Shown one piece after another: positions 42,252 to 49,977 of a stretch of 64,000 bases of DNA. The notes under the pieces were generated by a model. That model ran no database searches. It saw only the letters and a program-made list of their open reading frames with translations, and was not told the DNA's origin. Origin of the DNA: Clostridium kluyveri (GTDB taxonomy: Bacteria > Bacillota > Clostridia > Clostridiales > Clostridiaceae); contig NZ_CP018335.1 of NCBI RefSeq assembly GCF_001902295.1, forward strand, positions 3,224,001 to 3,288,000, written 5' to 3'. The position numbers and the translations under genes were made by a program. The first letter of the stretch is position 1. Every line of letters starts with the position of its first letter.

Positions 42252-43589
42252 CTAACTCTTTACTATGGTAAGCACATAATCTCTACTATCAGACATTCCT
42301 GAATAGGACACTTTTATGGTTACCTGATTGCTTGTATTAGACAAGGAAATTGCAGTTGATTGGTTACCACTCATTACATTTTGTCCATTCACATTTATTA
42401 TAACCGCAGCATCCTCAGCATAAGGTGTAATTATAACTTGAGTTGCTTTTGTCGAAGTATTAGTAGTATAGCTTAAATTTGTATGATCCATACTAACAGT
42501 ACCACTACTAGTATATCCTCTCCCTGAATAACTCGAATCTACTTTAGTAAGATATAAATTTGGAGTTCTCATCACAGTAATTGTGTAGGTCTTTGTAGCT
42601 GTACTATTGGTTACAACTACAGGTATAGCATTACTTCCTACTGCCAAATCAACTGTAGCCGATCCTCCTGTTAATCCTACCCCATTCACAGTAATAGCAG
42701 CACCACTGATGTTCGTGGTAGGTGTTACAACTATTTTATCTACATCATACCCCACACTAGCAGAATATGTTAAAGTGTTTTTATCAAAAGGAGTCGGTGT
42801 ATACGGAACTGAAACATTTCCAGTGGTCGCAAGGATAAGAGCTGTTAAGTATGCATCTGGTGCCTGCCTTACAACAGTCACAGTATACATCTGTTGAGCC
42901 GCTCCATCCGATCCTGTTACCTGTACAATTATGGTGTTGCTTCCCACAACTAACGAGATTGGAGCTGATGCAGTATTGTTTTTGACAACTGTATTATTCA
43001 CTTCTATGGTTGCATTAACATCTTCCGCAATTGGAGTTAATGTAACATATGCCACATCATACCCTACACTTGCAGCATATTCAAAAGTCGTCTTACCTGC
43101 AAATGGTGTAGGGCTGAGAGTTCCGCTGCTGAGAGTGATTCCTGTAAGATACGGGCTTGAAGGTGCTGGATAAACCTCAAACTCCATGACTGAGGCAAGC
43201 TGTGGATTACACTTAAGACCCTTAGTCACATATACTCTTACATATCTACAATAGACAGGATTAATGGTTCGATCCGTTATAATGGAAAGATTACCTGCAA
43301 TACTATCCAGATCCCTCCATATATTATTATCTGTACTTCCTTGAAGCTTAAAATCAGTCATGTTATAATCAGATGAGGCCCAGCCTGCAGTACTCATATG
43401 TCTTACAACCCACCTATTTATCCAATAATTTGCACCTAAATCTACACACATCCAGCCGGGTAAAGTATTACATAACCATCTGCTAATTGGTACTAATGTG
43501 CCATTGACAGCATTTGCCGCTGCATATGGCATTACAAAGCTGCTTGCTGTTGCAGGCCTATTTAAGGCTAAGTTCGTTTTTGTCCCCAT
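42252..43589 (-). CDS. F5/8 type C (discoidin-like) plus cadherin-like beta-sandwich protein, no signal peptide
   Basis: 445 residues. Residues about 5-140 are an F5/8-C/galactose-binding-like domain (NLALNRPATASSF, YRYVRVYVTKG in slightly different form). Three cadherin-like beta-sandwich repeats follow (YLTGITLSSGTLSPTPF, YLTALILATTG, YLTKVDSSYSG starts). No signal peptide is present, unlike the neighbouring cell-wall protein. It ends 86 bases ahead of that gene on the same strand, so the two may be co-transcribed. Export without a signal, or a particle-bound role as in phage-tail-like structures, is possible but speculative. Confidence 0.85.
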   Translation of the reverse strand: MGTKTNLALNRPATASSFVMPYAAANAVNGTLVPISRWLCNTLPGWMCVDLGANYWINRWVVRHMSTAGWASSDYNMTDFKLQGSTDNNIWRDLDSIAGNLSIITDRTINPVYCRYVRVYVTKGLKCNPQLASVMEFEVYPAPSSPYLTGITLSSGTLSPTPFAGKTTFEYAASVGYDVAYVTLTPIAEDVNATIEVNNTVVKNNTASAPISLVVGSNTIIVQVTGSDGAAQQMYTVTVVRQAPDAYLTALILATTGNVSVPYTPTPFDKNTLTYSASVGYDVDKIVVTPTTNISGAAITVNGVGLTGGSATVDLAVGSNAIPVVVTNSTATKTYTITVMRTPNLYLTKVDSSYSGRGYTSSGTVSMDHTNLSYTTNTSTKATQVIITPYAEDAAVIINVNGQNVMSGNQSTAISLSNTSNQVTIKVSYSGMSDSRDYVLTIVKS

Positions 43590-43644
43590 TTATTTATCAT
43601 CCTTTCTTCCACTTAAATCAAATTAATATATACCACTCACATAA

Positions 43645-43673
43645 TTGACATATATCGTCATAAAATGTATAAT
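43645..43673 (+). promoter_or_regulatory. Consensus sigma-A promoter ahead of the tail-collar genes
   Basis: Exact TTGACA (43645-43650) and exact TATAAT (43668-43673) with 17-base spacing, the best-matching promoter in the window. It fires into the decayed collar copy (43716) and on toward the intact one (44024). Confidence 0.85.
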
Positions 43674-43715
43674 AATATCATATCATAGTTTTTTTGGATG
43701 AGGAAGGTATTAATT

Positions 43716-43959
43716 ATGGATTATACTTTAGGACAAGTTTGCTTATTTCCATTTCAATTTAAAATGATAGGCTCTATGTCTTGTCAGGGTTAAACTTTAA
43801 CAATTACCCAAAATCAAGCCTTATTTTCCTTACTTAGTATCTAACTATGGTGACGACAATAAGACAACCTTTGCACTACCTAATTTGAAAGGTGCTGAAC
43901 CGTTATCAACTATGAGGTATTTCATTGTAACTGAGGGTATATATCTAGAAAGGCAATAA
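43716..43959 (+). pseudogene. Decayed copy of the mini tail-collar gene
   Basis: It opens MDYTLGQVCLFPF, matching MDYTIGEITLFAF of the intact gene 300 bases on, and has GAGGAAGG upstream. A TAA replaces a codon after SCQG, a second stop and a frame slip follow near LLSI, then the match resumes through LPNLKGAEP to a stop at 43957-43959. Promoter and ribosome site are intact, so the decay may be recent. Confidence 0.87.
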
Positions 43960-44023
43960 AATATCCCTCAATTTTTAAACAGCTAATCCAAAAATAAATA
44001 GATATAAGGAGGAATATATTAAT

Positions 44024-44266
44024 ATGGATTATACTATAGGTGAAATTACTTTATTTGCATTTCCATTTGCCCCAGTTGGGTGGATGTCCTGTGAGGGTCA
44101 AATTTTAACAATTGCCCAAAATCAAGCTTTATTTTCTTTAATAGGAGCCACCTATGGCGGTGACGGCAGAACAACTTTTGCATTACCTAATTTGAAAGGC
44201 GCTGAACCAGTACCACAGATGAAATATTACATAGCAGTTCAAGGTATATATCCACAAAGAAACTAA
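44024..44266 (+). CDS. Minimal phage tail-collar domain protein
   Basis: 80 residues, one tail-collar (microcystin-dependent-protein-like) domain: GEITLFAFPFAPVGWMSCEG, then QALFSLIGATYGGDGRTTFALPNL (cut). Family members are usually 170 residues or more and occur in phage tail fibres and in free-standing bacterial genes. This one is only the core domain. AAGGAGG precedes the ATG. No other tail genes are nearby, so it is not a prophage. Function unknown; the neighbouring discoidin-type protein suggests surface or carbohydrate binding. Confidence 0.85.
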   Translation: MDYTIGEITLFAFPFAPVGWMSCEGQILTIAQNQALFSLIGATYGGDGRTTFALPNLKGAEPVPQMKYYIAVQGIYPQRN

Positions 44267-44310
44267 AATAGAACTTGATAAAAAATCAATACAATTTTGT
44301 TTTTTAACAA

Positions 44311-44355
44311 ATAAGTCAGAAAATATTATTACAGCTAAATATTTTCTGGCTTATT
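44311..44355. terminator. Hairpin between the convergent collar and small hypothetical genes
   Basis: Eighteen-position arms AATAAGTCAGAAAATATT and near-perfect complement. T-runs are weak on both sides. It lies between stops at 44266 and 44378, so it probably serves both genes. Confidence 0.6.
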
Positions 44356-44377
44356 ACACAATCAGCATAAACCATCA

Positions 44378-44587
44378 CTAAACATCTACTTTATGTATAA
44401 AACTAGGGTTTTCACTTATACTATATTGAAAACCCACCCTTTTCACAGGATTGTTTATCCAATCTATATCCAATACCTTATATGGTAAATTTAAAGAGCA
44501 CTGCATATATGTTAACTTTTCTTCTTCGAAAACCTGTATATTGGTTAACAAATTTAACCTCCTTAATTCTTTTTTATACTTTTTCAT
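44378..44587 (-). CDS. Small hypothetical protein (69 residues)
   Basis: A charged N-terminus (KKYKKELRRLN) is followed by a mixed region (VLDIDWINNPVKRVGFQYSI). No signal peptide or known motif. GAGGTAG eight bases ahead of the ATG supports translation. It lies between the collar gene and the LytTR operon in an area of rearranged DNA. I do not recognise it. Confidence 0.55.
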   Translation of the reverse strand: MKKYKKELRRLNLLTNIQVFEEEKLTYMQCSLNLPYKVLDIDWINNPVKRVGFQYSISENPSFIHKVDV

Positions 44588-44763
44588 AGACTACCTCTTA
44601 AAAATTTTTTAAAAAATTATAAAAATACGGACTCATATATAATCTACATCTGATTACTGTTAATTGAATTTCATAAAAAGCTCCATTTTCTTTAATCAAC
44701 TGAAACCCTAGTTTACTGTGAATTTAGTTATTTAGCAACTTAAATTATAATACTACAAACAAA
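44588..44763. other. Short AT-rich gap, nothing recognised
   Basis: The stretch between the small hypothetical gene and the direct repeat shows no gene or clear signal. Confidence 0.5.
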
Positions 44764-45037
44764 AATATGTTAATTAACGCATAACAAGCAAAATTATTGT
44801 TTATACAGTCGACTGTAATGTTTAAATAATGAAAGGGCTGTTACGCCAATAATAAATGCTGCCATATATTGCGACAATCTTTGATTCACAAATCAATATA
44901 TGGCATGTAAATTATTTAATGCAACAGCACCTTTTAAATAAAAACCCAAAAAATTTTAAATATTAAAGAACATCTTCAATTGTTTTACCTTATTTCTACT
45001 GAGGGGAATAACATCATCTATTTCTTTAAAATACATA
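44764..45037. repeat. Direct repeat copy 2 (intergenic DNA plus 3' end of the intact LytTR gene)
   Basis: Counterpart of 37023-37219. It contains a perfect 14-bp palindrome TACAGTCGACTGTA (44806-44819) and a large nested hairpin (outer AAAGGGCTGTT / AACAGCACCTTTT, inner CCATATATTG / CAATATATGG, about 44831-44936) that probably ends the LytTR transcript. The right end is inside the intact LytTR gene, so this copy is likely the ancestral one. Confidence 0.85.
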
Positions 45038-45693
45038 TCATAAGTATAATTAATTCTTGGTTTAAATCTATCTATTTTAGCCAAGTTAACTATATAACAT
45101 TTATGTGACCTGAAAAATGAGCGTTTTTTAAGCTTTTCTTCATAAAAATTAAGGGTTTTATTACCTGTATATATGTTATTCTTTAAATGAATAAAAACTT
45201 TTCTATTTAGCATTTCAATATAAAAAATTTCATCATAGCTTATCAAAACTATTTCTTCATTGTTAAAACCACAAATCATTTCTAATTCATATTCATAGCT
45301 GTTACTTATTTCATTTATATTATATGTGTTATTTTTTGGTAAATTCATCATTCTTTTTATACTATTTTCTATCCTTGATTCAGTGAAGGGTTTTAATATG
45401 TAATCAATAGCATTAATCTCAAATGCTTTTATTGCAAAATCATTGTATGCAGTTACAAAGCATATTCTAGTCTCTGGATACAAATTGATTACCTGCTCTG
45501 CTAAATACATTCCATTAATACTCGGCATTTCAATATCCAAAAAAATTGCATCACATTGATTTTTTAATAGGTAGACAAGTGCTTCAACAGAATCAGTAAA
45601 GGTCTTTTCAATAGTAATATTTTCATAAATATTAAGTATATTTACTAGATAGTTAAGTGCGTTAATTTCATTATCAACAATAACTATTTTCAT
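44956..45693 (-). CDS. LytTR-family response regulator
   Basis: 245 residues. The receiver domain (1-120) has the acidic pocket and phospho-acceptor Asp53 in AIFLDIEMPSING, plus the conserved FVTAYNDFAIKAF and DYILKPFTESR. The LytTR DNA-binding domain (about 140-243) includes FIHLKNNIYTG and FFRSHKCYIVNLAKID. It is the last gene of a kinase-peptidase-regulator operon, the usual partner of LytS-type kinases. LytTR regulators typically control toxins, bacteriocins and surface proteins, which makes the neighbouring genes obvious candidate targets. Confidence 0.93.
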   Translation of the reverse strand: MKIVIVDNEINALNYLVNILNIYENITIEKTFTDSVEALVYLLKNQCDAIFLDIEMPSINGMYLAEQVINLYPETRICFVTAYNDFAIKAFEINAIDYILKPFTESRIENSIKRMMNLPKNNTYNINEISNSYEYELEMICGFNNEEIVLISYDEIFYIEMLNRKVFIHLKNNIYTGNKTLNFYEEKLKKRSFFRSHKCYIVNLAKIDRFKPRINYTYDMYFKEIDDVIPLSRNKVKQLKMFFNI

Positions 45694-45788
45694 ATTTTTC
45701 CTCCAAAGAAATCCCCAAAAAAATACTTTTACTGCTTACAGGGTAGATAAATTCCACTACAAAAACTTTTATATTAATAAATTTTCAC

Positions 45789-46745
45789 TTAACTATCCAG
45801 CATGCCGACTTTAATTAAATTTTTACAATTCATCAACAAATCTCCTGGTGTTATAAAAAACTCTTCACTATCAATAATGGTTTTAATAGGTGCAGATATT
45901 AAGTTATCGCCACAATTTAATAATAATGATGTTTGTTCATTATTAAATAAATAATTTATAACAGTGCAAAATTCATGAGTTGTTATTACAAATTCTTCCT
46001 GTAATTCATTTAACACATTTGTATCCTGTTCTTTCTGTAATTCATAATAAATATTTTCAAGTAACTTTTCTTTATCTATTGAATTATATGCATTTTCCTC
46101 ATTTATCTTATTCATGTTATCAATTAGTTTTGATTTTAAACCTTTTCTATCTTTATTTTTATTTATGTAATCCTGAACCTGATTTAATAAATTATTTATG
46201 AAATTTTCATTACTGACAATAAGTTTATATTCCCTACCTGCTTTTTCATAACAATTGTAAACAAACTGAGAACATACCATAGGATGTGAACCTTTATAGA
46301 CTCCTTTATTAATAAGTACTATTAGATCACTAATGATGTGTTTCATCAAAGGAATCAATAATTTTTGAAGCGTAGGACTTATTAAAGACTTTTTAAATAA
46401 TATAAATAAACCAACAAATACCAAATCCATTTTTGTATAGGGTTCTTTATTGGCAACATAATTTTTTCCAATATTAAGAACCTTAGACATGTCCTCTTTA
46501 AAAGGGGTAAGCCTCATTATTGTAATCTTACGGTTAACTATTCTATCTTTTATTGAATTAATCTGTGCATAAGGTGGAATTTCCTCAATAATCTCATTAT
46601 AATCATAATATGACATAGCGGCATGACTTACAGGTGATTTAGTAATTGAAGCTATTAATCTTGATTCCCAGTCTTCAGTGGGTGAAAACAACAGTATATC
46701 CCCCTGCTTTAAATCCTTTATTTTTATTGTTTTAATATTACCCAT
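45789..46745 (-). CDS. Permuted papain-like (YiiX/NlpC-P60 superfamily) enzyme
   Basis: 318 residues. The fold hallmarks are GDILLFSP, His41 in VSHAAMSYYD, acidic residues in EIIEEIPP, and Cys158 in HPMVCSQFVYNCY, giving a His-before-Cys order typical of the circularly permuted group. A hydrophobic stretch (about 108-146) may associate with membrane. Relatives are amidases, peptidases or acyltransferases. Its ATG abuts the kinase stop, and the kinase's last codons supply the GGAGGAG site. A signalling role with the kinase, for example processing a ligand, is plausible but unproven. Confidence 0.8.
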   Translation of the reverse strand: MGNIKTIKIKDLKQGDILLFSPTEDWESRLIASITKSPVSHAAMSYYDYNEIIEEIPPYAQINSIKDRIVNRKITIMRLTPFKEDMSKVLNIGKNYVANKEPYTKMDLVFVGLFILFKKSLISPTLQKLLIPLMKHIISDLIVLINKGVYKGSHPMVCSQFVYNCYEKAGREYKLIVSNENFINNLLNQVQDYINKNKDRKGLKSKLIDNMNKINEENAYNSIDKEKLLENIYYELQKEQDTNVLNELQEEFVITTHEFCTVINYLFNNEQTSLLLNCGDNLISAPIKTIIDSEEFFITPGDLLMNCKNLIKVGMLDS

Positions 46746-48611
46746 TTATTCTCCTCCGATCTTATATTTATTCTCAGGAATCTCAAAGGATATGCTTGTC
46801 CCATATGATAATTCACTTACAATTTTTAATTTTGACTGATAACACTTCATTAATCTAAAACTTACATTTTTAAGTCCTACTCCTGATATGGAATCTCTAT
46901 TATGGAGTAATTGTGAAATCACTTCTTTCCCTATACCTTTTCCATTATCTGAAACAATTATTTCCAAATTATTATCCTTTTTTGAAACCTTAATATTTAT
47001 TGTTATTCCATAAGAGTTTAAGCCATGCTTAATTGAATTTTCTACAATAGGCTGTATTAATAACTGAGGAATTGGAGTGGACATATATTCTTCTTTTATA
47101 TCTACAGCCAGATGAATGGAATCATTAAATCTTGTATTTTCAATTTTTACATAGGATTTTATCAAATCAATTTCCTCTCTTAGGGAGTAAAATACATTCC
47201 TTCGATAATCAAATTTATGTTTCACCCTTAAAAAATCACAAAAATTCAAAATTAAATCTTTTGATTTAGATACGGATTCATCCATAAGACAATATATGTT
47301 ATTTAAAGTATTGAAAAAGAAATGTGGTGCTATTTGTGCCTGCAAAAATGCAATTTCCATATCTTTTGCTTTATTTGAACTTTTAAAGGCATCAATTACA
47401 TCCACAGACAATACATATATTTCACATAATAAAAAGAATAAAAGTCCCAATATATAATTACTTGAGGAAAAATAGATATTTACATAATTATTAGTATATA
47501 AAATATCAATAATTGTAGTAAAGATCATACCAGCAATTCCTATTAACAAAAGCCATGCAAATTTGCGTTTTTTAAAAATTGATTTTACTAATGTTATCAT
47601 TGCTGCCAAACAATTAATTATTAGTATGGTCATATAAATCACATCACTATAACCAAAGATTTTAATTGGTGTTAAAATTATCAAGCCTAAATAAATAAAA
47701 TTTATTAAATTTATCAATATAAAACTGGATCTATTTGATTCATTAGGGTAAATTGATTTTATAAACAGCTGTAGGGCTATATTTATACCCATATAAGATA
47801 AATATTCCAATTTAGATATGACATTAAAGGATATATTTTTAAACACGTAATATATAATATTAACATCAAGAATTGACTCAAGAATTATGGAAGAAATACA
47901 AAATAGGGCTAAGTACATGTAAGTATATTTTCTACTTTCTAATTTGTATAAAAGCAGCAGATAAAATCCAAGCCCTGCAAACACACCAATTATCAGTGCA
48001 CTTTTAATCATATTTATTGAAGCTATATTATCTACGACATTAAACCTGCCAAATACAATATTGTTTATAATTCCCCCTTTATTATGATGGTAATTAGAAA
48101 CTTGTATAATTATTTCAATATCTTTTGACTGAGTATAAAAGGGAACAACTCTAAGCTTCCAGCTGGGGATTTCATTTATATGGGAATTATTTACAGCTCC
48201 ATTCACAATAATTTTTTCATTATTTATAATCAATTTATATGCACTGGAAATAAAGTTAATTTTAAGACAATATAGGCCTTTTTCAGGCACTTTTAACCTA
48301 AGCCTGTAAGTTCCACAACCATAAGTGTTCATTTTCCCACCATTATATGTATAATTATTCCATTGATTTGGAACATCTATGTAGTTTATTGGTTCAAAAT
48401 TACTTGTTCTAAATTCATAGGGATAAAATTCCCACTTTCCTTGTAAAATTATAATGTCATTATCAAAATCAGCAGAAGATAAGTCCATATAGCCCAGATT
48501 TGCCTTAATATCCTTTTCATAACTTATACCATTAAATAATCTCAAATAAATCAGGAAAATAGCAGTCAAAATTATAGCTAAAATTATTTTAGCAATATCC
48601 TTATTATGCAT
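46746..48611 (-). CDS. 7TM-DISM-type LytS-like sensor histidine kinase
   Basis: 621 residues. Membrane segment at 8-26, then an extracellular galactose-binding-like sandwich (about 45-190, ILQGKWEFYPYEF, WKLRVVPFY), then seven to eight membrane segments (about 200-405). The kinase part has the His_kinase motif AQIAPHFFFNTLNNIY with His430, and an ATPase domain (QLLIQPIVENSIKHGL, SDNGKGIG, GVGLKNVSFRL). It should sense a carbohydrate-like or wall-derived ligand outside and phosphorylate the LytTR regulator encoded two genes downstream. Confidence 0.9.
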   Translation of the reverse strand: MHNKDIAKIILAIILTAIFLIYLRLFNGISYEKDIKANLGYMDLSSADFDNDIIILQGKWEFYPYEFRTSNFEPINYIDVPNQWNNYTYNGGKMNTYGCGTYRLRLKVPEKGLYCLKINFISSAYKLIINNEKIIVNGAVNNSHINEIPSWKLRVVPFYTQSKDIEIIIQVSNYHHNKGGIINNIVFGRFNVVDNIASINMIKSALIIGVFAGLGFYLLLLYKLESRKYTYMYLALFCISSIILESILDVNIIYYVFKNISFNVISKLEYLSYMGINIALQLFIKSIYPNESNRSSFILINLINFIYLGLIILTPIKIFGYSDVIYMTILIINCLAAMITLVKSIFKKRKFAWLLLIGIAGMIFTTIIDILYTNNYVNIYFSSSNYILGLLFFLLCEIYVLSVDVIDAFKSSNKAKDMEIAFLQAQIAPHFFFNTLNNIYCLMDESVSKSKDLILNFCDFLRVKHKFDYRRNVFYSLREEIDLIKSYVKIENTRFNDSIHLAVDIKEEYMSTPIPQLLIQPIVENSIKHGLNSYGITINIKVSKKDNNLEIIVSDNGKGIGKEVISQLLHNRDSISGVGLKNVSFRLMKCYQSKLKIVSELSYGTSISFEIPENKYKIGGE

Positions 48612-48651
48612 TAGTACTCCCTTCTTAAACTTTTGATTTGATTTTTAAATC

Positions 48652-48852
48652 AAGTGATTCTTAGGTTCAGGTGGAGTTTGCTATAAAGAACTACTTATCT
48701 CCATTTAAACCTTATAAACAGTATTCTTAGTGTCCTTAGCACTATAGAATACGTTATCCTTTAGGGGAAGAACTTATCCAGGCGCGTAACAGTGCTTATC
48801 TCTCACTTTGAAGAAGATGGGAGTATTAACACTGGTAGCGTTCGGATAAATA
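48652..48852 (+). repeat. Structured interspersed repeat, copy C (both halves, with an insert)
   Basis: The first half (48652-48730) starts AAGTGATTCTTAGGTTCAGG and has the GGTGGAGTTTGCT core. The second half (48771-48851) opens CTTATCCAGGCGCG and ends GCGTTCGGATAAAT. Pairings are TTATCC/GGATAA, GCGC/GCGU, CAGTG/CACTG and CTCTCA/TGGGAG. Between the halves is about 40 bases with its own stem (GTATTCTTAGTG / CACTATAGAATAC). It lies opposite in direction to the kinase gene, so it is not that gene's leader. Confidence 0.7.
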
Positions 48853-49009
48853 TAATGACAAAACTATAAATAACTTCCTACTTCCTTTCTTTTCTATATA
48901 TTATACCGAATTTTTACATAAATTTCACTATGATTGATGAAAAATAGCCTAGAAATTACAAAAAACACTATAGAATCAAATTATCTAAAGAGATACAACT
49001 TATTTACAA

Positions 49010-49402
49010 TCACTTCTTTATTTCAATACTATATATAGAATTATGATAATTCTTAGATATATTTTCCAATGCAGGAATATGTCTTAAAGTTATTTTTTTA
49101 TAATAATGTTTTTCTGACCCTTCTGCTGTAATACTCAAATCATTACCATCCATTTCTAGATTTACATTTTCTTCTTCTATTCCGGGTAGTTCCACTACAA
49201 TTATGATTTTATCTCCTTCATCAAATATGTGGGTTATAGGATCAATTATCTCTTTACTGTTTTCAGAAATATTTACCAAAGAGCTTGTATGTGATTTATG
49301 ATTATCGTTTTCAATCATATCCAAAATCATATTCATAAATTCATCACTATTTCTAATTAAGGATTTAATATTATTTGACCCATTACATTCTTTCCTTTTC
49401 AT
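49010..49402 (-). CDS. Hsp20/alpha-crystallin-like small protein
   Basis: 130 residues. The C-terminal 80 resemble the alpha-crystallin domain (HIFDEGDKIIIVVELPGI, NVNLEMDGNDLSITAEG), with the typical ELPGI turn. The C-terminal IxI anchor is replaced by IYSIEIKK. The N-terminal 50 residues are polar. It may be a small heat-shock chaperone or a spore/gas-vesicle-type relative. It stands alone. Confidence 0.8.
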   Translation of the reverse strand: MKRKECNGSNNIKSLIRNSDEFMNMILDMIENDNHKSHTSSLVNISENSKEIIDPITHIFDEGDKIIIVVELPGIEEENVNLEMDGNDLSITAEGSEKHYYKKITLRHIPALENISKNYHNSIYSIEIKK

Positions 49403-49839
49403 AATTTTAATTCCCCTCAGTAATTATAATTTTTTAATATCATGAAATGAATTTATATGTACTATAACTATTATATGCATCAATGGTATTTATAATCACT
49501 TGATATTAATATCATAAGCTGAATCGATAAAATCGATTCAGCTGTAAATATAATTAATATTATGCAGGCAGAACAGGTCTTTAGCATAAGTTTTTAATTT
49601 ATTTAATGTTTTATTTTAACATACTTTGTCAATATTTAATAATTCATCACCAATTTTTTAAAGATCCTGCCATTATAAATTTTAAGCTTCTGTGAATCTA
49701 ATATCTATTAATCCCTTTTAAATGTCTATTGTGTCTTTAATATATACTATTATTGCCCCTTCATATCTGTTACAGATCTTTAGCTTTTTTACATTAAATT
49801 ATGCTGAATCCAAGAACGGCTTCATGGAAAGTTAATTTA
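49403..49839. other. Gene-free stretch with a perfect 12-bp palindromic hairpin
   Basis: The notable element is AGCTGAATCGAT-AAA-ATCGATTCAGCT at 49517-49543, with no T-run. It resembles neither a CIRCE element nor a usual terminator. The rest is AT-rich with no gene I can support, although a reading frame in phase with the MutS-like gene begins at 49801 (see that entry). Confidence 0.6.
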
Positions 49840-49848
49840 TGGTATAAT
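49840..49848 (+). promoter_or_regulatory. Extended -10 promoter of the MutS-like gene
   Basis: TGGTATAAT matches an extended -10 element; the -35 at the right distance is poor (TTCATG). It lies inside the longest possible reading frame, which argues that the protein starts downstream at 49978. Confidence 0.6.
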
Positions 49849-49977
49849 GTGTTTGTAAAGTTATCTGAAAGAGGCTGTCAAAGTGGCATTCTTCAACTGA
49901 AAATTATTTACCAAATATTTATCACACATTTTTTTAAATATTATAAAAAACCCCGAAAAATGATTGGAGGAAAACAC

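Noticed and set aside
43716..44266. Prophage or contractile tail remnant at the collar genes
   Set aside because: No sheath, tube, baseplate, capsid, terminase or integrase genes lie near; only single-domain collar proteins.
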